DNA from: Novosphingobium piscinae
Lineage (GTDB): Bacteria; Pseudomonadota; Alphaproteobacteria; Sphingomonadales; Sphingomonadaceae
DNA length: 50,332 nucleotides
Assembly: GCF_014230355.1 (NCBI RefSeq)
Contig: NZ_JACLAX010000019.1
Coordinates: 1 to 50,332, forward strand
Direction: 5' to 3'
Below the pieces are notes generated by a model. The model searched no databases. It had not been told where the DNA came from and saw only the letters and a program-made list of their open reading frames with translations. A program made the position numbers and the translations under genes. Shown piece by piece: positions 16,392 through 24,043 of the stretch (its first letter is position 1; every line of letters begins with the position of its first letter).

Positions 16392-17735
16392 ATGACCCGT
16401 CCCAGCCCCGACCGCCGGATCGGCCTTCCCCTCGCGCTGGCCCCGCTCGTCCTGGCGGTCGCGCTGGCGGGCTGCGGCGGCAAGAAGGGCCCGACCACCC
16501 CGACCGTCGGCAACCGCATCCCGATCCTGTCGCGCGTGGAAAGCGGTGCCAAGGTCGATCCGACGCTGAACCAGGTCAGCGTGGTCGTGCCCGAGGCCGT
16601 GCTCAATCCGGAATGGCCGCAGGCGGGCAACACCCCGGGCAAGGCCTATGGCAATCTGGCCCTCGGCGAGGCGCCGACGCGGGTCTGGACCGCCTCGATC
16701 GCGGGCACCACGAACCGTCAGCGTCTGGCCGCCGCGCCGGTGATCGGCGGCGGGCGCCTGTTCGTGATGGACACCGATGGGCTGGTTCACGCCTTTGACG
16801 CCAAGACCGGCAAACCGCAGTGGGCCACGCCGTTCAAGATCAAGGGCGACAGCGCCGCGGCCGTGTTCGGCGGCGGGGCCAGTTATGACAACAACCGGCT
16901 CTACGTCACCACGGGGCTGGGCGAGGTTGCCGCGCTGGATGCGGCCACCGGCACCCAGGTCTGGCGGGTCAAGCCGGCCGGACCGCTGCGCGGCTCGCCG
17001 GTGATCGCCTTCAACGCGGTCTACGCGATGACCCAGGACAACCAGCTGGTCGCGCTCGATGTCGCCGATGGTGCGGTGCTCTGGGCGGTCAGCGCCTCGG
17101 TCGGCCAGTCCGGCGTGTTCGGCGTTGCCGCCCCGGCAGCGGGGCAGGGCACGGTCGTCGCCGGCTTCTCCACCGGCGAACTGGTCGCCTACCGCTACGA
17201 GAACGGCCGAACGCTGTGGTCCGACGCGCTGGCTCGCACCTCGCTCTCGACCAGCGTGGGCGTCCTGACCGACATCGACGCCGATCCGATCGTCGATCGC
17301 GGCCGGGTCTATGCGCTCGGCCAGGGCGGTCGCATGGCCGCCTACGAGCTGGTCACCGGGCAGCGGGTCTGGGAGCTCAACCTGGCGGGCATCTCGACCC
17401 CGGCGATCGCGGGGGAGTGGATCTTCACCCTGACCGACGATGCCAAGCTGCTGTGCATTGCGCGGAGCACCGGCAAGGCGCGCTGGTCGACCCAGCTGCC
17501 GCGCTACCAGAATGAAAAGAAGAAGAAGAACGCGATCTTCTGGACCGGCCCCGTGCTGGCCAACGGCAAGCTGTGGATCGCCAATTCCCGCGGCGAGGTC
17601 TCGTCGGTGCGCGTCGAGGATGGCCAGCCGGTGCCGTTCACCCGGCTCGGCAAGGGGGTGACCCTGGCGCCGGTCGTGGCCGATCGCACGCTGTACATTC
17701 TCGACGACGGCGGCAAGATCAGCGCCTTCCGGTAA
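16392..17735 (+). CDS. bamB: Outer-membrane protein assembly factor BamB
   Basis: 447 aa. Lipoprotein signal ending LAVALAGC-GG, then a beta-propeller of PQQ-like repeats with recurring W and G positions (GLVHAFDAKTGKPQW, GEVAALDAATGTQVW, NQLVALDVADGAVLW, GRMAAYELVTGQRVW, AKLLCIARSTGKARW). BamB is the propeller lipoprotein of the BAM complex at the inner face of the outer membrane. Start ATG 16392 is preferred over 16368 because GGAG lies about 11 nt upstream and the signal peptide then has a normal length. A lysine-rich loop KKKKN near residue 377 is unusual. The partner gene der often found downstream is absent. Confidence 0.93.
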   Translation: MTRPSPDRRIGLPLALAPLVLAVALAGCGGKKGPTTPTVGNRIPILSRVESGAKVDPTLNQVSVVVPEAVLNPEWPQAGNTPGKAYGNLALGEAPTRVWTASIAGTTNRQRLAAAPVIGGGRLFVMDTDGLVHAFDAKTGKPQWATPFKIKGDSAAAVFGGGASYDNNRLYVTTGLGEVAALDAATGTQVWRVKPAGPLRGSPVIAFNAVYAMTQDNQLVALDVADGAVLWAVSASVGQSGVFGVAAPAAGQGTVVAGFSTGELVAYRYENGRTLWSDALARTSLSTSVGVLTDIDADPIVDRGRVYALGQGGRMAAYELVTGQRVWELNLAGISTPAIAGEWIFTLTDDAKLLCIARSTGKARWSTQLPRYQNEKKKKNAIFWTGPVLANGKLWIANSRGEVSSVRVEDGQPVPFTRLGKGVTLAPVVADRTLYILDDGGKISAFR

Positions 17736-17896
17736 GGCGCTGCACCGCGCGGACACGGCTGACCGGCTGTCGGGCGGCGGTCAAAAGCCTGTCCCGCTTT
17801 GCGACACTGCCCCAGCAAGCGATTGCAGAGGCCCGGTTTTCAGTCTTCGCTGCGGCATGGTCCGTCTGCACCGAATCGTTCCCGGGGTCGCACCCG

Positions 17897-18070
17897 ATGC
17901 CTGAAAGCCAATTGAAGCACGAGCTTTCGCCGCTGGCGGAGGCCGAGCGCCTGTTGACCGAGGCGCTGCGGCTGCTCGATACCAGCCAGGCCCATCTCGC
18001 TGCCGCCTACACCGCGACCGCGCTAGATGCGCTCACGCGCTATCTCGATCCGGGGCAGAGCCAGCACTGA
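17897..18070 (+). CDS. Small helical protein, unknown function
   Basis: 57 aa starting MPESQLKHELSPLAEAERLL. The composition (regular Leu/Ala heptads, LLTEALRLLDTSQAHLAAAY) predicts one or two amphipathic helices. No signal or membrane segment. Codon usage matches the neighbours (GC-rich third positions), which supports coding, but there is no clear Shine-Dalgarno and no family was recognised. Confidence 0.5.
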   Translation: MPESQLKHELSPLAEAERLLTEALRLLDTSQAHLAAAYTATALDALTRYLDPGQSQH

Positions 18071-18100
18071 CCCGGTCGCCGCCGCGCCGGTCGCGCGGCG

Positions 18101-18108
18101 ATGGTTAA
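18101..18108 (-). promoter_or_regulatory. Possible CtrA half-site
   Basis: TTAACCAT on the minus strand matches the CtrA half-motif used in several alphaproteobacteria. It lies about 100 nt upstream of the small winged-helix gene, with a further TTAC at N7 spacing on the plus strand. An 8-mer occurs by chance, so this is weak; the presence of chpT in the window shows only that the CtrA phosphorelay exists in this organism. Confidence 0.2.
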
Positions 18109-18206
18109 TTCCCCGTTACCCATGCCCGGTAACGTCTGGCCTCCTCCCTCTGGACTAAAGGGATTTACGGAAGGCGGCGCCAAGGGGTGCAGGGCCGGAG
18201 GCAAGA

Positions 18207-18581
18207 ATGACCAGCAGCCGTGATCTCGACCAGGTGCAGGAGTTGCCGACGGACCTCGTCCTCGGCCGCTACGCCGGCCTGGCGCGCCAGATCATCGCGC
18301 GGCGCCAGGCGCGACGCCGGCTGCTGCCGCAGGGCATGCTGGTTGATGTCGCCTGGGACCTGCTGCTCCAACTGCTGGCCAGCCGCGGTCAGGCCGAGGC
18401 GGCGACCACCGCTGCGCTCGCTGCCGCGACGGAGCTCAGCCCGACGGTCGCGGTGCGCTGGCTCTCGCTGCTGCAGGCCGACGGCATGGTCCAGTTCCGT
18501 GATCCGACCTGGGAACTCAGCCCCGGTTTCCTCAACCGCATCCTGGCCTACCTGCGCGAAAACTATCCTGCCGCGGCCTGA
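18207..18581 (+). CDS. Small winged-helix-like protein
   Basis: 124 aa. After an N-terminal segment containing ARQIIARRQARRRLLPQG (basic), residues about 50-115 read as a compact winged helix: DLLLQLLASRGQ, ATTAALAAATELSPTVAVRWL (helix-turn-helix with a recognition helix), LLQADGMVQFRDPTW (wing). This suggests a DNA-binding regulator without an effector domain. The start is supported by GGAGG 4-8 nt upstream. No named family is claimed. Confidence 0.6.
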   Translation: MTSSRDLDQVQELPTDLVLGRYAGLARQIIARRQARRRLLPQGMLVDVAWDLLLQLLASRGQAEAATTAALAAATELSPTVAVRWLSLLQADGMVQFRDPTWELSPGFLNRILAYLRENYPAAA

Positions 18582-18646
18582 TCCTGGGCGGGGCGGAGCC
18601 CGGGCTCTTCACTCTTTCTGCACCCTTGGCGGCTAAGCCGGCGGCC

Positions 18647-19978
18647 ATGCCGCGCGATCCCCGTCCCGCCAGCGATGTTTCCGCCGCGACCGGTCTGGTC
18701 GGTCTGGCCGGCCTGTTCGGCTGGCTGCTGGTGTGCCGCAACTGGGCTGCGATCGCCATTCTGCTCGATCTCCCGGGGCCGCGCGAGCCGCTGTCCGGAC
18801 CGTTCGCCGCGCTGGCCGCGATGCTCTTCTCGGGGCTGCCGATGGTGCTCTGGGCGGTGCTGGTCGACCGGGTCCATCGCCGGCCCTCGACCGGGATCGC
18901 CTGGGACCGGCCGCGTCCGCTGGCGGCGATCGTCGATATCACGATCACCAAGATCGCCGGGCTCTGGGCGACCTGGGCGCTGATCGGCTTCACGTACTGC
19001 ATCGCCCGTTGGTACTGGGAAGGCCAGTATGTCTTCGCGATGGAGGTGATCGGCGCCGCCGCTGTGCCGCTGTTCGCCCTGTCGATCCCCTATGTCCTGT
19101 GGCTCGACCGTGTGCTGGTCGAGCCGCGCGACGGCGCCTGGCACTTCGGCGCCATGCTGGTCGGGCGCGAGCCGTTCGATCCCGAGCAGGTCCGCGCCCA
19201 TGGCCGGACCTGGCTGGTCAAGGGATTCTTCTGCGCGTTCATGATCTCGATCCTGCCGCCGGGCTGGGCGACGATCACCACCCTCGACCTTGGCGAGATC
19301 GGCCCCGATCCGGTGGCCTGGACCCGCTGGCTGACCGAGTTGCTGTTCCTGATCGACGTGCAGATCGCCATGGTCGGCTATCTCGTCACGCTCAAGCCGC
19401 TCGACGCCCAGATCCGCAGCGCCAACCCGCACCTGGCCGCCTGGGTGGCGGCCCTGATGTGCTATCCGCCGTTCATCCTGATGAGCGGCGGCGGACCGCT
19501 CGACTACCACTTCGGCACGGCCGACTGGGCCTACTGGTTCGAGGGGCGCACCGCCCTGCTGTGGGTCTGGGGCACGGTGCTGGTCGGGCTGACCGCGATC
19601 TACGCCTGGGCCACCGTGGCCTTCGGCCTGCGCTTCTCCAACCTGACCTACCGCGGCGTGCTCACCAACGGGCCCTACCGCTGGTGCCGGCATCCGGCCT
19701 ATCTGTCGAAGAACCTGTTCTGGTGGCTCTCGACCCTGCCGTTCCTGGTCACCACCGGCAATCCCAACGACGCGGTGCGCGATACGGTGGTGCTTGGTCT
19801 GGTCAGCGCGGTCTACTACTGGCGCGCGCGGACCGAGGAGAAGCATCTTCTCGCCGAGGATGCCAAGTACCGCGCCTACCACGCCTGGATGGAGCGCAAT
19901 CCCACGATCACCCGCGCGCTCGGCCGGTTGGTCGGGGCTGCCACCCCGCGCCGCGGCACGGTCCAGCCGGCGGAGTGA
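18647..19978 (+). CDS. ICMT/PEMT-like integral membrane methyltransferase
   Basis: 443 aa, mostly hydrophobic, with about 8-10 predicted membrane helices. The C-terminal third carries the isoprenylcysteine methyltransferase/phospholipid methyltransferase signature: LRFSNLTYRGVLTNGPYRWC followed by RHPAYLSKNLFWWL, then the end motif RARTEEKHLLAEDAKYRAYH (E-E and Y residues near the SAM site). The substrate is probably lipid or prenylated, and the site is the membrane. The N-terminal two-thirds is much longer than in minimal ICMT proteins (about 200 aa) and has no recognised domain. A GCTAAG hexamer 9 nt before the ATG suggests leaderless transcription. Confidence 0.75.
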   Translation: MPRDPRPASDVSAATGLVGLAGLFGWLLVCRNWAAIAILLDLPGPREPLSGPFAALAAMLFSGLPMVLWAVLVDRVHRRPSTGIAWDRPRPLAAIVDITITKIAGLWATWALIGFTYCIARWYWEGQYVFAMEVIGAAAVPLFALSIPYVLWLDRVLVEPRDGAWHFGAMLVGREPFDPEQVRAHGRTWLVKGFFCAFMISILPPGWATITTLDLGEIGPDPVAWTRWLTELLFLIDVQIAMVGYLVTLKPLDAQIRSANPHLAAWVAALMCYPPFILMSGGGPLDYHFGTADWAYWFEGRTALLWVWGTVLVGLTAIYAWATVAFGLRFSNLTYRGVLTNGPYRWCRHPAYLSKNLFWWLSTLPFLVTTGNPNDAVRDTVVLGLVSAVYYWRARTEEKHLLAEDAKYRAYHAWMERNPTITRALGRLVGAATPRRGTVQPAE

Positions 19979-19992
19979 TCCGCCCGGCCGGG

Positions 19993-20020
19993 CTTGCCTC
20001 GGCCCCGCCGCGCCCTATCG
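19993..20020 (+). promoter_or_regulatory. Likely promoter of the nitrilase-family gene
   Basis: CTTGCC (19993-19998), a 16-nt spacer and CTATCG (20015-20020) form an alphaproteobacterial-type promoter only 9 nt before the ATG at 20030. The transcription start would therefore fall at or within about 2 nt of the start codon, giving a leaderless mRNA. No Shine-Dalgarno is present, which agrees with this. Confidence 0.4.
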
Positions 20021-20029
20021 TGGCGCGCC

Positions 20030-20818
20030 ATGAGCACCGTCCGCATTGCCCTTGCCAATCTGCGCGAGCCGACCGGCCCGGCCGATTCCGTCGCCCTCGC
20101 GCAGGAGGGCATCGCCGCTGCCGCCGCCGCGGGAGCGCTGGTGGTGTGCTTTCCCGAATGCTTCGTCCCGGGCTACCGTTGGCCCGGCCGGACGATGCCG
20201 CCGCCCGATCCGGCCTTCCTCGCCGCAGCCCTGGCCGAGATCCGCGCGGCGGCGGCCGCCGCCGGGCTCGGTGTGGTGCTGGGGACCGAGCGGGTGACGG
20301 CGGCGGGGTTGCAGATCGCCGCCGCGGTGATCGGGCCCGACGGCACGCTGCTCGGCTGGCAGGACAAGGTCCAGCTCGATCCGGGGGAGGAGGCGGTCTA
20401 CCCCTGCCACGGTGCTGGGCGCGCGGTCTTCACCGTCGGTCCGCTGACCTTCGGCGTGGCGATCTGCCATGAGGGCTTCCGCTATCCGGAGACGGTACGT
20501 GCCGCCGCGCGGCAAGGCGCGCAACTGGTGTTCCACCCCTTCGCCGCCGTGGCCGAACCGGGGAGCTACCGGCCGACAGCTTACCTCGATCCGGCCAACA
20601 CCTTCCATGAAAAGGCCATCCTGTGCCGCGCTGCGGAGAACACGGTGTTCGTCGCCTCGGTCAACTGCGCCAGTGGGGGCGCGCCGATGACCTCGGCCGT
20701 GGCGCGGCCCGATGGCACGGCGCTGTGCTGGCAGCCCTATGGCCAGGCGGGCCTGCTGATCGCTGATCTTGACCTGACGCAGGCGACCGGCCTGCTGGCG
20801 CAGCGCTGCCGCAGCTGA
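20030..20818 (+). CDS. Carbon-nitrogen hydrolase (nitrilase superfamily)
   Basis: 262 aa. The catalytic triad of the superfamily is intact: Glu43 in CFPECFVPGYRW, Lys113 in WQDKVQLDPGE and Cys146 in FGVAICHEGFRYPE. It therefore hydrolyses or forms an amide, nitrile or N-carbamoyl bond; the GEEAVYPCHG segment does not resemble that of a named subfamily, so the substrate is open. Soluble and cytoplasmic. Start ATG 20030 follows a CTTGCC/CTATCG promoter. The downstream ABM gene is convergent. Confidence 0.88.
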   Translation: MSTVRIALANLREPTGPADSVALAQEGIAAAAAAGALVVCFPECFVPGYRWPGRTMPPPDPAFLAAALAEIRAAAAAAGLGVVLGTERVTAAGLQIAAAVIGPDGTLLGWQDKVQLDPGEEAVYPCHGAGRAVFTVGPLTFGVAICHEGFRYPETVRAAARQGAQLVFHPFAAVAEPGSYRPTAYLDPANTFHEKAILCRAAENTVFVASVNCASGGAPMTSAVARPDGTALCWQPYGQAGLLIADLDLTQATGLLAQRCRS

Positions 20819-20861
20819 CCCGGGACTCGGCCTGGCCGCGTCCGCCAGCCACGGGCCGGGG

Positions 20862-21161
20862 TCAGATCTCGGTCGGACCCGCGGTTTCGTACAGGGTCAC
20901 CACCCGCTCGCTCATCCCCAGGGCTTCGCGGGCGGCGCGGAAGCGGTCCATGTGCGCGCTCGCCCAGTGGCCGCGCAGCGCCTCGGCATCCCGCCAACCC
21001 TCGCTGACGCGAAAACAGTCAGGCTCGAGCACGTCCTCGGCGAAATCGTAGAACAGACAGCCCGGCTCGGCGCGGGTCTCGCGGGTGATCTCGGCCAGGG
21101 CCGCCAGCACGCCCGCCCGCGCCCCGGCGGGGAAGCGCAGGTGGCCGATCACCAGCAGCAT
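20862..21161 (-). CDS. ABM-domain putative quinol monooxygenase
   Basis: 99 aa, the size of a single antibiotic-biosynthesis-monooxygenase (ABM) domain. It opens MLLVIGHLRFPAGARAGVLA, has RAEPGCLFYDFAED and closes with SERVVTLYETAGP, the order of strands and helices in YgiN-like dimers. Such proteins oxidise quinols or act on small aromatic compounds without a cofactor. Its ATG shares one base with the gshA stop (TGATG), so it is translated from the gshA mRNA; a link to redox metabolism is inferred from that. Confidence 0.82.
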   Translation of the reverse strand: MLLVIGHLRFPAGARAGVLAALAEITRETRAEPGCLFYDFAEDVLEPDCFRVSEGWRDAEALRGHWASAHMDRFRAAREALGMSERVVTLYETAGPTEI

Positions 21162-22549
21162 CAGAAGCTCTTGGCCTCGTACAGCTTGGCCAGATCACCC
21201 TGCCATTCGCCGTGGTAGCGCTCGAGCAGCAGCTCGGCGGGCACCTTGCCGCTGGCGATGATATCGTCGAGCGGGCCGAGATAGCCGGTCTCGTCGTCGC
21301 CCACCTCGTTCAGCTTCGCCCGCGCGCGCAGGCCGGAGCGGGCGATCGCCAGCACCTCGGCGGCGATGTCGCGCAGCGTCCCGCCCCCCTTGCCGTTGCT
21401 GGCGGGAAGCCGCGCATCGAGCCCCAGCTTCGGCACCGAGGCCCGCAGCGCCTCGCGCCCGGCCATGTCCCAGTCCTTGACCAGGTCCCAGGCGGCATCC
21501 AGCGCGCCCTGGTCATACAGCAGACCCACCCACAGCGCGGGCAGGGCGCAGATCCGGTTCCACGGCCCGCCATCGGCGCCGCGCATTTCGAGGAACGACT
21601 TCAGCCGCACCTCGGGGAAGGCGGTCGACAGGTGGTCGATCCAGTCGCTCTCACGCGGGAGCTCGCCCGGCAGCGCCGGCAGCTTGCCGGCCATGAAGTC
21701 GCGGAAGCTCTGCCCGGCGGCGTCGATGTACTTCCCGTCGCGGAAGACGAAGTACATCGGCACGTCGAGCATGTAGTCGACATAGCGCTCGTAGCCGAAG
21801 CCCTGCTCGAACACGAAGGGCAGCATCCCGGTGCGCGCCGGATCGGTGTCGGACCAGATATGGCTGCGGTACGAAAGGAACCCGTTGGGCTTGCCCTCGG
21901 TGAAGGGCGAATTGGCGAACAGCGCGGTGGCCAGCGGCTGCAGGGCCAGGCTGACGCGGAACTTCTGCACCATGTCGGCCTCGCTCGAATAGTCGAGGTT
22001 GGTCTGGATGGTGCAGGTGCGCAGCATCATGTCGAGCCCCATGGTGCCCACCCGCGGCATGTGCCGCAGCATGATCGCATAGCGCCCCTTGGGCATGATC
22101 GGCAGCTCGTCGCGGCGCTTGTCGGGCCACATGCCGAGGCCCAGGTAACCCAGACCGAAGCGGTCGCCGATGGTCTTGACCTGCTGCAGGTGGCGGCCGG
22201 TCTCGGCGCAGGTCTGGTGCAGGTTTTCCAGCGGCGCGCCCGACAGCTCGAGCTGGCCGGCCGGCTCGAGACTGACCGTGCCGTCAGGTCCGGCCATGGC
22301 GATGACCGTGCCGCCTTCCTCGATCGGGGTCCATCCGAACTCGGTCAGCGCCAGCAGCAGGTCGCGGATCCCGCCGGGTTCGTCGTAGCTGGGGGCGTGG
22401 TAGTCGCGAGTCGAGTAGACGATCTTCTCGTGCTCGGTCCCGATCCGCCAGCGCTCGCGCGGCTTCTCGCCTTTGGCCATGGGCTTGGCGAGCTGATCGC
22501 GGCTCTCGATCAGCGGGTCGTGCTCGTCGGATGCCTGGCGCGTGCTCAT
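21161..22549 (-). CDS. gshA: Glutamate-cysteine ligase, alphaproteobacterial/plant type
   Basis: 462 aa. First enzyme of glutathione synthesis: ATP-dependent joining of glutamate gamma-carboxyl to cysteine in the cytosol. Diagnostic segments are RWRIGTEHEKIVY, EGGTVIAMAGPDGTVSLEPA, GQLELSGAPLENLHQT, RTCTIQTNLDYSSEADM, LFANSPFTEGKPNGFLSYRS and LEMRGADGGPWNRICALPA, which belong to the group shared by alphaproteobacteria and plants. A regulatory CXXC pair was not searched for. It is downstream of rsmE, the order rsmE-gshA that I recall from many alphaproteobacteria, here separated by a 114-nt gap holding a palindrome. Confidence 0.95.
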   Translation of the reverse strand: MSTRQASDEHDPLIESRDQLAKPMAKGEKPRERWRIGTEHEKIVYSTRDYHAPSYDEPGGIRDLLLALTEFGWTPIEEGGTVIAMAGPDGTVSLEPAGQLELSGAPLENLHQTCAETGRHLQQVKTIGDRFGLGYLGLGMWPDKRRDELPIMPKGRYAIMLRHMPRVGTMGLDMMLRTCTIQTNLDYSSEADMVQKFRVSLALQPLATALFANSPFTEGKPNGFLSYRSHIWSDTDPARTGMLPFVFEQGFGYERYVDYMLDVPMYFVFRDGKYIDAAGQSFRDFMAGKLPALPGELPRESDWIDHLSTAFPEVRLKSFLEMRGADGGPWNRICALPALWVGLLYDQGALDAAWDLVKDWDMAGREALRASVPKLGLDARLPASNGKGGGTLRDIAAEVLAIARSGLRARAKLNEVGDDETGYLGPLDDIIASGKVPAELLLERYHGEWQGDLAKLYEAKSF

Positions 22550-22623
22550 GGCTTGCGCGTTAGTGTTTCCGCCGGGGGAGGGGAAGCGGAATTGTTGGGG
22601 GGAGGATCGCCGTGGGGCGAGAG

Positions 22624-22643
22624 ATGCCAGCTTCCGCTGGCAT
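22624..22643. repeat. Short perfect palindrome between rsmE and gshA
   Basis: ATGCCAGC (22624-22631), TTCC, GCTGGCAT (22636-22643) form an 8-bp stem with a 4-nt loop. It lies downstream of gshA's start on the gene-free strip between gshA and rsmE. The form is that of a REP-like element of the type ATGCCAGC-loop-GCTGGCAT that I recall in related genomes; only one copy is seen here. Confidence 0.5.
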
Positions 22644-22663
22644 GACGAGGCCGGTTGGCGACC

Positions 22664-23422
22664 CTACCAGTCGCCTGCCGCCCCCATCCATAGCGCCACG
22701 GCCGCGATGGTCGCGGTCTCGCCGCGCAGCACGCGCGGGCCCAGGGTGATCGCGCGGGCCTGGGGCAGGGCGCGGATCGCGGCGCGCTCGGCCTCGTCGA
22801 AACCGCCTTCGGGGCCGACCACCAGCCCGGCCGGACCGGGGTGCGCGGCAAAGGTGGCTGCGGCCGGAGCGCCGCCGGTCTCGTCGGCGAAGAACAGGGT
22901 CCGGTCGGCCGGCCAGTCCCGCAGCAGAGCGTCCAGCTTCACCGGTTCGGCCAGCTCGGGCAGGGCGGTGCGGGCGCATTGTTCGGCCGCCTCGATGGTG
23001 ATTGCCCGCGCCCGCTCGGCATTGAGCTTGTCGGCCACGCAGCGCCGGGTCAGCACCGGGGCGATCCGCCGCACCCCCAGCTCGGTGGCCTTCTCCAGCA
23101 CCAGATCGAACCGGTCCTTCTTGAGCAGGGCCGGGACCAGCCAGAAATCGGGCACGTCCTCGCGCGGGCGGGTCAGCGCCTCTGCCACCGCGATCACGCT
23201 GCGCTTGCCCGCCTCGCTCACTCGGCAGGTCCATTCGCCGGTCAGGTCATCGCACAGCACGATGGCATCGCCCATGGCGACGCGCATCACCCGGCCCAGA
23301 TAGTGCGCCTGCGGCCCGTCGATCTCGACCATGGCGCCCGCCTCGAGCGGCCCGGGCACGAACAGCCGCGGCGCGGAACGCGGCGGCCAGGCCGGGATGG
23401 CGGGGTTGTGGGGCGGGGTCAT
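22664..23422 (-). CDS. rsmE: 16S rRNA (uracil-1498-N3)-methyltransferase
   Basis: 252 aa. N-terminal PUA-like domain (residues about 15-75, RLFVPGPLEAG and AHYLGRVMRVAMGD) followed by a SPOUT methyltransferase domain with LLKKDRFDLVLEKATELGVR, the loop VVGPEGGFDEAE and the trefoil-knot LGPRVLRGETATIAA. The enzyme methylates m3U1498 in the decoding region of the 30S subunit. Length and motifs are normal. The start at 23422 precedes a strip of palindromic repeats. Confidence 0.95.
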   Translation of the reverse strand: MTPPHNPAIPAWPPRSAPRLFVPGPLEAGAMVEIDGPQAHYLGRVMRVAMGDAIVLCDDLTGEWTCRVSEAGKRSVIAVAEALTRPREDVPDFWLVPALLKKDRFDLVLEKATELGVRRIAPVLTRRCVADKLNAERARAITIEAAEQCARTALPELAEPVKLDALLRDWPADRTLFFADETGGAPAAATFAAHPGPAGLVVGPEGGFDEAERAAIRALPQARAITLGPRVLRGETATIAAVALWMGAAGDW

Positions 23423-23476
23423 CGGGGTTCCTTAGGCGCTGATGGCGGGGGAAGTCGAGATGGGCCTAGACGCTTC

Positions 23477-23553
23477 AGGACTGCCGAACCCGGCGCATCG
23501 GGCGCGCATGGGTGGCAGTCCTGCTTTCTCGAGGGAAAGCGGAAACAGCAGGC
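23477..23553. repeat. Composite palindromic repeat region
   Basis: AGGACTGCC (23477-23485) and GGCAGTCCT (23514-23522) are a perfect 9-bp inverted pair 28 nt apart. Immediately after, GCTTTC (23523-23528) and GAAAGC (23535-23540) form a second small stem, and CCTGCTTTC / GAAACAGCAGG a third imperfect pairing. Such nested symmetry suggests a BIME-like mosaic of REP elements rather than a single terminator. Confidence 0.45.
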
Positions 23554-23572
23554 GTGATCATTCGCATCAGTC

Positions 23573-23605
23573 CTCGTCGCCCCTGCGCAGGCAGGGGCCC
23601 AACCC
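23573..23605. repeat. Palindromic repeat, left copy flanking the GIY-YIG gene
   Basis: 33-nt unit with the perfect stem GCCCCTGC (23579-23586), loop GCAG and GCAGGGGC (23591-23598), preceded by CTCGTC and followed by CCAACCC. It matches the unit at 23951-23983 in inverted orientation at 32 of 33 positions; the only difference is in the loop. Confidence 0.85.
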
Positions 23606-23644
23606 GGCTTCTCCCCCCGTGAGGACGGAGGTAGAAATCGTGCC

Positions 23645-23932
23645 ATGGGCGGCTGGGTTTACATCATGACCAACGGACCGCACGGTACGCTGTACATTGG
23701 CGTGACCGCCCACCTCGCTGCGCGCGTCCACCAGCATCGGACCGGCAGCGGATCGGAATTCTGCCGTAAGCATGGCCTGACCCGGCTGGTCTACGCCGAG
23801 CGGCACGAGCGCATCGACGAAGCAATTGCCTGTGAGAAGGCGATGAAGCGTTGGAAGCGCAGCTGGAAGCTCTGTCTTGTCCGCGAGGCTAACCCGCACT
23901 GGGAGGACCTGTTCGAGCGCATGAACGCCTGA
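23645..23932 (+). CDS. Small GIY-YIG nuclease-family protein
   Basis: 95 aa, a single GIY-YIG domain with no accessory region. GIY equivalent VYIM (5-8), YIG as LYIGVT (16-21), the catalytic arginine candidate R27 in HLAARVHQHR, and the metal-ligand glutamate E64 in ACEKAMKRW. The family folds as a small nuclease also found in UvrC and homing endonucleases; the stand-alone proteins are unassigned. Start ATG 23645 follows a GGAGG about 13-17 nt upstream. The gene is bracketed by two inverted copies of one palindromic repeat (23573-23605 and 23951-23983), suggesting that gene and repeats form a unit. Confidence 0.9.
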   Translation: MGGWVYIMTNGPHGTLYIGVTAHLAARVHQHRTGSGSEFCRKHGLTRLVYAERHERIDEAIACEKAMKRWKRSWKLCLVREANPHWEDLFERMNA

Positions 23933-23950
23933 AGGGACTGGTGAGACCTT

Positions 23951-23983
23951 GGGTTGGGCCCCTGCCTCCGCAGGGGCGACGAG
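23951..23983. repeat. Palindromic repeat, right copy flanking the GIY-YIG gene
   Basis: Inverted copy of the left unit: GCCCCTGC (23958-23965), loop CTCC, GCAGGGGC (23970-23977), with GGGTTGG before and GACGAG after. It begins 18 nt beyond the GIY-YIG stop. 32 of 33 bases agree with 23573-23605 after reversal. Confidence 0.85.
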
Positions 23984-24043
23984 AGCAGGAGGCCCTGCCA
24001 CCAAGCTTGTACCCAACCCTAGCCCCGCCGCCGTCCTCCCGCT

